From: VAZQ01 sp963785745
GTDB lineage: Bacteria; Pseudomonadota; Alphaproteobacteria; Rhizobiales; Xanthobacteraceae
Length of the DNA stretch: 64,000 nt
Direction of reading: 5' to 3'
NCBI GenBank assembly: GCA_963785745.1
Contig: CAWAWR010000019.1
Span: forward strand, 186,001 to 250,000
Under the pieces are notes generated by a model, which made no database searches, had not been told where the DNA came from, and was given only the letters and a program-made list of their open reading frames with translations. The translations under genes and the position numbers were made by a program. Each line of letters opens with the position of its first letter. Position 1 is the stretch's first letter. Positions 9,154 through 15,489 of the stretch are shown here, one piece after another.

Positions 9154-9355
9154 CAGTCCCTCCTTGGACAGGAATGACACGACGACGAAATAATTATGTG
9201 TCCGCAGACGAGAGCATATGCCGCCTTGCCAAATCTGGCCAGTGCTCATGAGCAGGGGTTTGCGGATTTTGAACCGCCAATTGGTTCGCCGTCTTCCTGC
9301 CGCGTGGCGCGTCGTTATTAGCCGCTTTGGGCCAAAAAGCAGGTGCCGCGTGGCC

Positions 9356-10447
9356 TCACACTCTGAACCGCTCAATCAGATCGTCCTCCGGATCTGCGCC
9401 GAGGCCCGGGCCACGCGGCACTTCGATGCCTCCGTCGATTACCGGCACAGACTTCGCAAACGGCGTGAAGCCGAAATCGGCGAACATGCGCTCCAGCGGG
9501 GAGTCTTTCTCCTTCGCCGCGACGCAATGCAACGCCGCGAGATAGGCCGGCCCGAGATAGAAGGCATTGGGCGTGCAAGTGCCGCCCAAGCGCTCGACCT
9601 CGGCCGCCACGCGCGCCATCGTCGTGATGCCGATCTTGACGAGGCTCGGCTGCACATAGTCGGCCTTGCCGATGCTAACGATGTTGCGGAAGTCGATCAG
9701 GCTGCTGGTGTTCTCCCCCACCCCCATGGCAATGCCGGTCGCCGCCCGCAAACGCGCGAGCGCGTCCAGATCCTCGGGCGGATAGATCGGCTCCTCGACC
9801 CAGAACGGTTTTGACGACGCCATCGCCGTCACCGCCGCTTCCGCTTCGGCCGCCGTCCAGGCACAGTTGGTGTCCACCATCAGCGAAGTGCTCGGACCTA
9901 CGGCGTCGCGCGCGACCGCGACCGCCTCGGCCGTGCGCTCATGCAGCTTGATGTGCTTGTAGCCGCGTTCGAGCGCACGCGTGGTGTTGCGCTTCAGGTG
10001 CTCGGCGTTACCGTAATATTGCAGCAGCGAGGCATAGCATTCGACACGCGTGCGCTTGGCGCCGCCGAGCAGGGTCGACACAGGAACGCCCTCGCGCTTG
10101 CCCCGGATGTCCCAGAGCGCAATGTCCAAGCCCGCCAGCGCATTGAGCATCGGCCCGGCGCGGCTCATCGAGAGCAGCATGCGTTCGAGGCGCGGAACGA
10201 GCGTGCCGTCGGTGGCGCTCTGTCCGACCGCGAGCCGCCTGATCCAGTGATCGAACGCCGCGATCACCATGGGACGGGCGGTGCCAAACGACTCGCCCCA
10301 GCCGACCAGGCCGGAGCCGGTCGTGACGCGTATATAGAGACACTCGACATGGGTGCGCGGAACTCCTTGCGACATCGGCGCAGGCGCCCAGATGTCCAAT
10401 GGAATGCGCAGCGCGATCGTATCAATCGCGGTAATCGTATCGTCCAT
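9356..10447 (-). CDS. Mandelate racemase/muconate lactonizing enzyme-family protein
   Basis: This 363-residue enolase-superfamily enzyme has an N-terminal capping domain (AIDTIALRIPLDIWAPAP...) and a barrel with the expected metal ligands: aspartate in VDTNCAW, glutamate in FWVEEPIYPPED and glutamate in GVGENTSS. A KLHE motif on strand 2 supplies the usual KxH/KxK base region. A C-terminal DGGIEVPRGPGLG loop is typical. Such enzymes abstract a proton alpha to a carboxylate, as in sugar-acid dehydration or racemisation. The substrate cannot be assigned. The gene is monocistronic on the minus strand, after a 440-base non-coding stretch. Confidence 0.87.
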   Translation of the reverse strand: MDDTITAIDTIALRIPLDIWAPAPMSQGVPRTHVECLYIRVTTGSGLVGWGESFGTARPMVIAAFDHWIRRLAVGQSATDGTLVPRLERMLLSMSRAGPMLNALAGLDIALWDIRGKREGVPVSTLLGGAKRTRVECYASLLQYYGNAEHLKRNTTRALERGYKHIKLHERTAEAVAVARDAVGPSTSLMVDTNCAWTAAEAEAAVTAMASSKPFWVEEPIYPPEDLDALARLRAATGIAMGVGENTSSLIDFRNIVSIGKADYVQPSLVKIGITTMARVAAEVERLGGTCTPNAFYLGPAYLAALHCVAAKEKDSPLERMFADFGFTPFAKSVPVIDGGIEVPRGPGLGADPEDDLIERFRV

Positions 10448-10589
10448 GCTGCCCGTCTGACCGTTGCGATGACCTTGCGCTTAGAATCGCGAAGGCTCGG
10501 ATCAAGTCTGAGCGAGAAGGTCAAAGCAGACAAGGCAGGCGCGGAGTTGCTTGAGGGCCACCTGCGACGCGGCGCTCGGGCGCCAAGGT

Positions 10590-10629
10590 CCCGCCAAGGG
10601 CGCCAAAAAATGCCGGAGCCCTTGGCGGG
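10590..10629. repeat. 12-bp inverted repeat (CCCGCCAAGGGC core)
   Basis: Perfect 12-bp arms at 10590-10601 and 10618-10629 flank a 16-base loop containing AAAAAA. The core resembles that of the palindrome at 10766, suggesting one repeat family. It lies between the coiled-coil gene and the enolase-superfamily gene. Confidence 0.6.
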
Positions 10630-10765
10630 GGTTCGCGGGCCACGTCCGGAGGGGGACGCGTTGGCCGGCGCGAAACGATCGAGGCGCTACGTGAGTTGAG
10701 GGAACGGAAACGACCGGCTGTTGGATCTCGGCGTGATGATCTTCATCGTCGGCCGGATGGTGGAA

Positions 10766-10794
10766 CCCCGCCAGGGAAGAGCTCCCTGGCGGGG
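10766..10794 (-). terminator. Strong hairpin downstream of the coiled-coil/MipZ-like cluster
   Basis: Perfect 12-bp arms (CCCCGCCAGGGA and its complement) at 10766-10777 and 10783-10794 enclose a 5-base loop. It lies about 95 bases beyond the stop of the coiled-coil gene on the minus strand. There is no long T-run, so it may be a Rho-assisted terminator or a mobile palindromic repeat. Confidence 0.45.
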
Positions 10795-10889
10795 CCCCAT
10801 CCAGCCAAGCCTTCGACATGGGGGGCCGATGGAGGAGGCCGGATGAGTGGTGTTACTTGCGCGAACGCAGCCCGTCCCGCTGCGATCAC

Positions 10890-11348
10890 TCAGTCGTTGG
10901 CGCGGACCTTCAAGATGCCCTGCATGGCATTCTGAATCCGGGCGAGCGCGCTCTCAGCTTCGTTGGCGCGCTCCTCCTGGCGGGTGCCGTGCATTTGAGC
11001 GACCAGAAGATCGCCGCTCAGGGCTTCGATACGCTCCTGAGAAGTTTTGGTCAGGGTATCGATGCGTTCCTGATACTTGCGCTCGGTCTCTTCCAATCTG
11101 GTCTTCAGCTCTTTGACCTCGGCTTCGGCGACGCGCCGCCGCGTCTCCGCTGCTTCGAGCACGCGTTCGGCCAGACGCATCTCTTCTTGCAGGTGAGCGA
11201 CCGCCGCTTCTGAGCGGGCCACGAGCCCGGCAGCGTGGTCCTCGGTCGCACGGATCAATTCCGCGGTCCGCTCCACAAGATCAAGGCCGGTCGCAGCCGC
11301 ATCCAACTCCTGTGCGGCCTGCTCTCCATTCTCTCGACGCTGTTCCAT
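10890..11348 (-). CDS. Coiled-coil protein of unknown function, last gene of the MipZ-like cluster
   Basis: This 152-residue protein is almost entirely helical and charged. A long coiled coil spans roughly residues 25-130, with heptad-rich stretches such as RVLEAAETRRRVAEAEVKEL and ERKYQERIDTLTKTSQERIE. It has no signal peptide, membrane segment or enzymatic motif. It starts 45 bases after the MipZ-like gene on the same strand. ParA/MipZ-type ATPases usually work with a partner that stimulates ATP hydrolysis or links cargo, and an adjacent coiled-coil protein is a natural candidate. That role is inference. I do not recognise a named family. Confidence 0.7.
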   Translation of the reverse strand: MEQRRENGEQAAQELDAAATGLDLVERTAELIRATEDHAAGLVARSEAAVAHLQEEMRLAERVLEAAETRRRVAEAEVKELKTRLEETERKYQERIDTLTKTSQERIEALSGDLLVAQMHGTRQEERANEAESALARIQNAMQGILKVRAND

Positions 11349-11393
11349 GTTGTTACCTTTTTTGCCTTCAAACGTGCTTTGCCTTCAAACCTA

Positions 11394-12302
11394 TTAGCGC
11401 TCGCGCAGCGAAAGCTGCCGCAGGTCTCCGCCCAGGGGTGCAGAGGTCGGATTGTCCAGGCCTGCCGAACCCGGCGCCATGCCCGCCGGATTGAGGGGAA
11501 GCTCGAGCGCCGTGATCAACTGCCGGACTTCCAGCCGGGCGAGGACATGCGACATCCTCGGCTTTACGCCGAGCTGCGACGTCTCGAAGGAATCAAACGT
11601 GGTCAGGCCGAGCGGGAAGAACTCCCGGTACACGACCCGCTCTACAAGCCCGCTTGCGGTCCTGAACGCGCCCTGCCGCGCCAGCGCATCCAATGCGTCG
11701 ACAACGCCACGCTCGTTGCGTGACGTCAGCGGCGAAATGCGATTGCGCACGACGATCCAGTCCGGCTCCGGCTGGCCGAGGGTGCGCCGCGCCTCGACCG
11801 CCCTCTTGACGGTGTCTGCGTAGCGAGACGGCTTCATCGTCGTCTCGGGGGTCGGCCCCATGCTGAAGATGACATCGAGGTCGATGAAGCTGTCGTTGAC
11901 GGGCGTGATGAGCGTATCCGCAAGCCCATGAGCAAACAGGTTGATCTGACTTCCGCTGCCTGCCGTGTCGAGCAGAATGAAATCACAGGCGCCGTCATAT
12001 GACCTGATCAGATCGGACAGCGCCTGAATTCGATCGGCATCGTTCCACTTGACGCCGCGATGACTGAGTTCATCAATGCAAATGTGCTCCGGAATCGAAA
12101 GCGGATGTTGCTTCGCCGATATGCGCCTGTTCTCGATGTAGCGGGTGAGAGTCCGTTGCTCGTAGTCGAGGTCGACCGAAACGATTTGCTGACCGCTCTT
12201 GAGCAGCGCAATCGCAATGTGCATCGCAAGCGTTGATTTGCCGCTGCCGCCTTTCTGGTTGCCCAGCAAGATCACATGCGGTCTAGCTTGAGTGATGAAC
12301 AT
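11394..12302 (-). CDS. MipZ-like ParA-superfamily positioning ATPase
   Basis: This 302-residue protein starts at ATG 12302, preceded by AGGGGTCC. It has a deviant Walker A with signature lysine (GNQKGGSGKSTLA), a switch/Walker B region (FILLDTAGSGS), PVNDSFIDLDV and the MipZ-type C-terminal half (IVVRNRISPLTSRN, RVVYREFFPLGLTTFD). Caulobacter MipZ forms a polar gradient with ParB and inhibits FtsZ. Compared with the housekeeping family I recall, GNEKGG is GNQKGG and DTPG is DTAG, so this may be a divergent paralog. No parB or ftsZ is nearby. It lies between a small basic protein and a coiled-coil protein on the same strand. Confidence 0.82.
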   Translation of the reverse strand: MFITQARPHVILLGNQKGGSGKSTLAMHIAIALLKSGQQIVSVDLDYEQRTLTRYIENRRISAKQHPLSIPEHICIDELSHRGVKWNDADRIQALSDLIRSYDGACDFILLDTAGSGSQINLFAHGLADTLITPVNDSFIDLDVIFSMGPTPETTMKPSRYADTVKRAVEARRTLGQPEPDWIVVRNRISPLTSRNERGVVDALDALARQGAFRTASGLVERVVYREFFPLGLTTFDSFETSQLGVKPRMSHVLARLEVRQLITALELPLNPAGMAPGSAGLDNPTSAPLGGDLRQLSLRER

Positions 12303-12592
12303 AAGTGGACCCCTAACTACTTCACTTTTCAGGATTATTAAGTACACAATGTTGCTGATGACACACTAGTTGATGAATTTTAACCTCGATAAGTAACCCT
12401 ACCCGCGGACTGCGCCCGTTGAGTTCCACAACAATTTGCCCGGAATCGCGCTGCGGACTTCTTGGGTCGGGCCAGAGCCGTTCTTTACGTTCAAAAAAAC
12501 GGCACACGCCAAGAAGTGACCAACCCTCACCGCGCCGTTGCAACGCTCGCGACCAGACGCGCAGCCTCAAGGCCCGCGCAGAATTTCCGACG

Positions 12593-12919
12593 CTATTCGC
12601 TGTCCAGCCGCCTGAGCGCCGCGCGCAGACGCGCGCTTGCAAACAGCGTTCGAAGCTGCCGCATGGAGCTCGCCGGATTTCGAACGGGATCAAAGTGGTC
12701 GATGATTGCAAGCGCCCTGACGAGCGTTCGAATGATCAGCACCTGCTCTTCCCGATCGATATCTTTGAGCGAGGCGAGGTTGTCTTTCGGCGCCGGCAGA
12801 TCGGCACCGGCGTATGGTGCCTCGGCTGTCGCCGTTTGCCTGACCCGTGAACCAGCGGACCGGTTCACCACCGATCTTGGTCGACCGACTTGGCGGCGGC
12901 GATCATTTGGGTTTGGCAT
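12593..12919 (-). CDS. Small basic hypothetical protein upstream of the MipZ-like gene
   Basis: This protein of about 108 residues starts at ATG 12919 (a TTG at 12940 is an alternative). The N-terminal third is basic and disordered (PNPNDRRRQVGRPRSVVNR). The C-terminal half looks helical (REEQVLIIRTLVRALAIIDH, RQLRTLFASARLRAALRRLD). No known domain is recognised. A 290-base gap separates it from the MipZ-like start, so co-transcription is possible but unproven. The basic tail could bind nucleic acid, which would suit a positioning system, but this is speculation. Confidence 0.5.
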   Translation of the reverse strand: MPNPNDRRRQVGRPRSVVNRSAGSRVRQTATAEAPYAGADLPAPKDNLASLKDIDREEQVLIIRTLVRALAIIDHFDPVRNPASSMRQLRTLFASARLRAALRRLDSE

Positions 12920-12975
12920 CGACAACTCACGAAAACACAATCAACCTGTTCAATTTACTTGAGTTATTGCAAAAC

Positions 12976-12988
12976 GGTTGGACCAACC
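12976..12988. promoter_or_regulatory. Palindromic operator candidate between the SET gene and the MipZ-like cluster
   Basis: GGTTGG-A-CCAACC is a perfect 13-base palindrome in the 219-base divergent intergenic region, 57 bases upstream of the small basic gene start. Its position suits an operator for either direction. No regulator gene is adjacent. Confidence 0.35.
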
Positions 12989-13138
12989 AACGGTAACCCT
13001 AAGCCTTAACGTTCCCATGGAACCAAAGGTCCCTGCCGACCGTCCATCGGGCGCGTTTCGATGCTGGAACCGCGCGAACTGGCCCTTAACGGGCGCCGCA
13101 TCGGGTCAGATCAGGTAAGAGTCGACGGTGAGAGACGC

Positions 13139-13534
13139 ATGACAGCCCCACCCTATCGCGTCGGCCGCTCGCATACCGGGCTCGGGCTGTTCGCGACCGT
13201 GCCGATCAAGAAGCACGCGCTGATCGTCGAGTATTCCGGGCCGCGCATTCCGACTGCCGAGGCGCATGCGCGCGAGCGCGCCGGCCGCAGCAAGTACATG
13301 TTCGAGATCAGCAGCCGCTGGTCGATCAACGGCGCCGGGCGCGACAACATCGGGCGCTACGCCAATCATGGCTGCCGGCCGAACGCCGAGTCGGTGCTGA
13401 TCCGCGGCAAGATCTTCCTCAAGGCGATCCGGCGCATCCTGCCGGGCGAGGAAATCACTTACGACTATGGCCGCGAATACGTGGCGCTGTTCTTCAAGGG
13501 CGGCTGCCGGTGCGCAGCATGCCGCGCCAAGTAG
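13139..13534 (+). CDS. SET domain-containing protein (putative lysine methyltransferase)
   Basis: This 131-residue protein consists of a compact SET domain. The start at ATG 13139 has GGTGAGAG upstream; the ORF extends 26 codons further without a better site. Visible SET motifs are GLGLFATVPIKK, the cofactor/pseudoknot motif YANHGCRPNAES, GEEITYDYG and a cysteine-rich post-SET tail CRCAACRAK. SET proteins methylate lysines using S-adenosylmethionine; bacterial examples act on host or self proteins. The substrate here is unknown. It is divergent from the MipZ-like cluster and convergent with the next membrane protein. Confidence 0.85.
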   Translation: MTAPPYRVGRSHTGLGLFATVPIKKHALIVEYSGPRIPTAEAHARERAGRSKYMFEISSRWSINGAGRDNIGRYANHGCRPNAESVLIRGKIFLKAIRRILPGEEITYDYGREYVALFFKGGCRCAACRAK

Positions 13535-13562
13535 CGGCGGCTCACCTAAGCGCCAAGCCCGG

Positions 13563-14399
13563 TCAGGACGCCGCGCGCGGCGGCGACGGTGGACGCCCGG
13601 CGGCGCTGCTCTTGTTCGTTTCGGCCAGCAGATCCTCGTAGCGCTCGCGATAGGTCAGGATGTCGAAGATGTCGCCGATCTTCGGCGGCCGGCCGGTGCG
13701 TTGGCGGCGCTCGAAATAGCAGAGATAGACGCCGACCAGCAGGCTGTAGACCGCGACCGCTCCCATCTTTGCGATCCAGCCGCCGATGAGGACTTCAAAT
13801 CCGGCGCCGGTCAGCACATGCAATCCGGCAAAGAACGCGAGCTGGTCGAACGTGAGCACCACCGCTCCGCTCAATGCGAGGCGCGCAAAGATCTGGTTCC
13901 CGAACCAGGCCCGCGAACGCTCGTAGAGCAGGATGATCAGGATGCAGTCGATGAACAGGATGCCGGTCCCCCACACCATCAACACGCCCATCTCATTGAG
14001 AAAGCCGAGATCGGCGACGCGGTCGGGCGCGAGCGGCATCAGCGCGTGGTTCCGCATCATGTAGGCCATCATGACGACCAGGACGTTGCCGACCAGAAGG
14101 CCGTAGATCGGCTGCCGCACAACGACGGCGTCTTCGTGGATATAGACCAGCAACAGCAGCATCAGCTTGCCGGTGAACAACACGGTCGAGCCCGGTGAGG
14201 TCACGATGCCGAACGGCAGCGACACATAGGCAACGCTGGCGAGATAGGTCTCCAGGAAGTGCATCACGCCGAGCGCGCAGAAGAATGCGCCGATGCCGAG
14301 GTGCGCGCGCAGCCGAAACAGCGCCGACAGGATCGCGAAGTAAAGAATGGCGTCGGCGACGAGATAGATCAGGTTGATGGTTTCGAACATCGACGGCAT
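13563..14399 (-). CDS. Polytopic membrane protein of unknown function
   Basis: This 278-residue protein has about seven hydrophobic helices, for example LIYLVADAILYFAILSALF, LMLLLLVYI, GNVLVVMMAYMM, GTGILFIDCILIILLY and GAVAVYSLLVGVYLCYF. It ends in a 50-residue cytoplasmic tail (DIFDILTYRERYEDLLAET). The helix pattern recalls the membrane module placed before PAS, kinase or GGDEF domains in some sensor proteins, but no such output domain follows. It may be a stand-alone sensor or transporter. No confident family assignment was possible. Confidence 0.65.
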   Translation of the reverse strand: MPSMFETINLIYLVADAILYFAILSALFRLRAHLGIGAFFCALGVMHFLETYLASVAYVSLPFGIVTSPGSTVLFTGKLMLLLLVYIHEDAVVVRQPIYGLLVGNVLVVMMAYMMRNHALMPLAPDRVADLGFLNEMGVLMVWGTGILFIDCILIILLYERSRAWFGNQIFARLALSGAVVLTFDQLAFFAGLHVLTGAGFEVLIGGWIAKMGAVAVYSLLVGVYLCYFERRQRTGRPPKIGDIFDILTYRERYEDLLAETNKSSAAGRPPSPPRAAS

Positions 14400-14498
14400 G
14401 CCCCCCGCATGCTTCGGCGTTGCGACGTCTTATGTTGGAACGTTAGAATTTGAGTCGGGCCGCTCTGGAATCTTCACGACAGCAGGGACCATCCGCGA

Positions 14499-15209
14499 CT
14501 ATGCGTCAAGCTCTTTGTAGTGGCGGAAAATTCCGTACTCGTTGAACGGAATGCGCCGCGGTGAGCTTAAATATTCGGCAATCCGCGGACGTGCCATCAC
14601 CGCGTGATGCACGGCGAGCACACCGGGAACTTTCGGTTCCATCCTCCGCATCGATTTCGGAAATGCGTAACGCAGACCCTCGACCACCTGGAACAGCGAG
14701 AGATCGGCATAGCTGATCCGGCGCCCCAAGAGCCAGGGCCCGCCGCTGCGCGCCAGCACGCGCTCGAAATAGCCGAGATATTTTTGCGGCCGGCGTTGCC
14801 AGAACGCGCGGCTGTAGCGCTTCGCCTCCTTGCGCTGCTGCTCGTAATAAAGCGCCGAGCCGATAGGATGATGCGTGTTGTGCACCTCTTCCACGAAGTC
14901 GGCGATCGTGAGCTGGAGCTGGTGGACCCAAAGCCGGCCTTGCTCGTTCTTCGGGGCGAGACCATGCCGCGGCCCCAGATACTGAAGGATGTTCGCGGTC
15001 TGCGCGATCATCAGCCGGCCGGCCTTGAGGAACGGCGGCGCATAGGGTGGATGGTCCTGCCGCTTGCTGCCAAGCAGCGCGACCAGCCGGTCCTCGCCGC
15101 CCTTGCGGCGCGCCACGTCGACATAGGAAGCGCCCGCGTCTTCCAGCGCCAGACGGACGAACTCTCCGCGTCCCTGAATCTCCGGCCAGTAGTAGAGCTC
15201 GTAGCGCAT
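14499..15209 (-). CDS. Glutathione S-transferase family protein
   Basis: This 236-residue cytosolic protein has an N-terminal thioredoxin-like domain (MRYELYYWPEIQGRGEFVRL, with tyrosines in the usual catalytic position) and the cis-proline/SNAIL-type region at LMIAQTANILQYLGP. A helical C-terminal domain carries WLLGRRISYADLSLFQ, the conserved N-capping box of GSTs. It conjugates or reduces electrophilic substrates with glutathione; the substrate is unknown. It is slightly longer than a typical 200-220-residue GST. It lies just downstream of the small membrane protein and cckA on the same strand. Confidence 0.87.
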   Translation of the reverse strand: MRYELYYWPEIQGRGEFVRLALEDAGASYVDVARRKGGEDRLVALLGSKRQDHPPYAPPFLKAGRLMIAQTANILQYLGPRHGLAPKNEQGRLWVHQLQLTIADFVEEVHNTHHPIGSALYYEQQRKEAKRYSRAFWQRRPQKYLGYFERVLARSGGPWLLGRRISYADLSLFQVVEGLRYAFPKSMRRMEPKVPGVLAVHHAVMARPRIAEYLSSPRRIPFNEYGIFRHYKELDA

Positions 15210-15242
15210 GGCTCATGCCTCCCGTGTGTCGCTGCGCCCTTG

Positions 15243-15461
15243 TCAGCGCGGCGGGACTTCGATCGGATTGCAGTTGCGGCGGCCCGACGAGATGCATTCA
15301 TCGGCGCGCCTGGCGTCAATCATGGCGTTCGATAGCCAGACGCCGATGCCGACCAGCGCCGCGAAGATCAGCAGCAGCACGATGTTGGTGATCGTGCGCT
15401 CGCGGTTTTCCAACCGGCGCGCTGCGGCGCGGTCGTCCTGCTGCTTTTGATCGTCGTCCAT
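15243..15461 (-). CDS. Small single-pass membrane protein
   Basis: This 72-residue protein has a charged N-terminus (MDDDQKQQDDRAAARRLENR), one transmembrane helix (TNIVLLLIFAALVGIGVWL) and a short tail with two cysteines (DECISSGRRNCNPIEVPPR). It lies 28 bases after the cckA stop on the same strand, so it is probably transcribed with cckA. No named family is recognised, although such short proteins are frequent in alphaproteobacteria. Confidence 0.6.
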   Translation of the reverse strand: MDDDQKQQDDRAAARRLENRERTITNIVLLLIFAALVGIGVWLSNAMIDARRADECISSGRRNCNPIEVPPR

Positions 15462-15489
15462 GTCCGCGTGACGATCCAGGGCCCGGCGA

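Larger units (their letters stand above)
10448..10889. other. Non-coding stretch with two strong palindromes
   Basis: No credible gene is seen in these 442 bases; the one minus ORF of about 105 codons has no family features and is interrupted by the palindromes. Two long inverted repeats with related cores (CCCGCCAAGGG and CCCCGCCAGGG) sit about 175 bases apart and are listed separately. Confidence 0.6.

Noticed and set aside
10502..10819. Minus-strand reading frame of about 105 codons in the gene-free stretch
   Set aside because: It runs through both palindromes, has no family features and no convincing ribosome-binding site.
12322..12711. Minus-strand reading frame of 129 codons overlapping the small basic gene
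   Set aside because: Arg/Cys-rich low-quality sequence, out of frame with the better supported neighbour.
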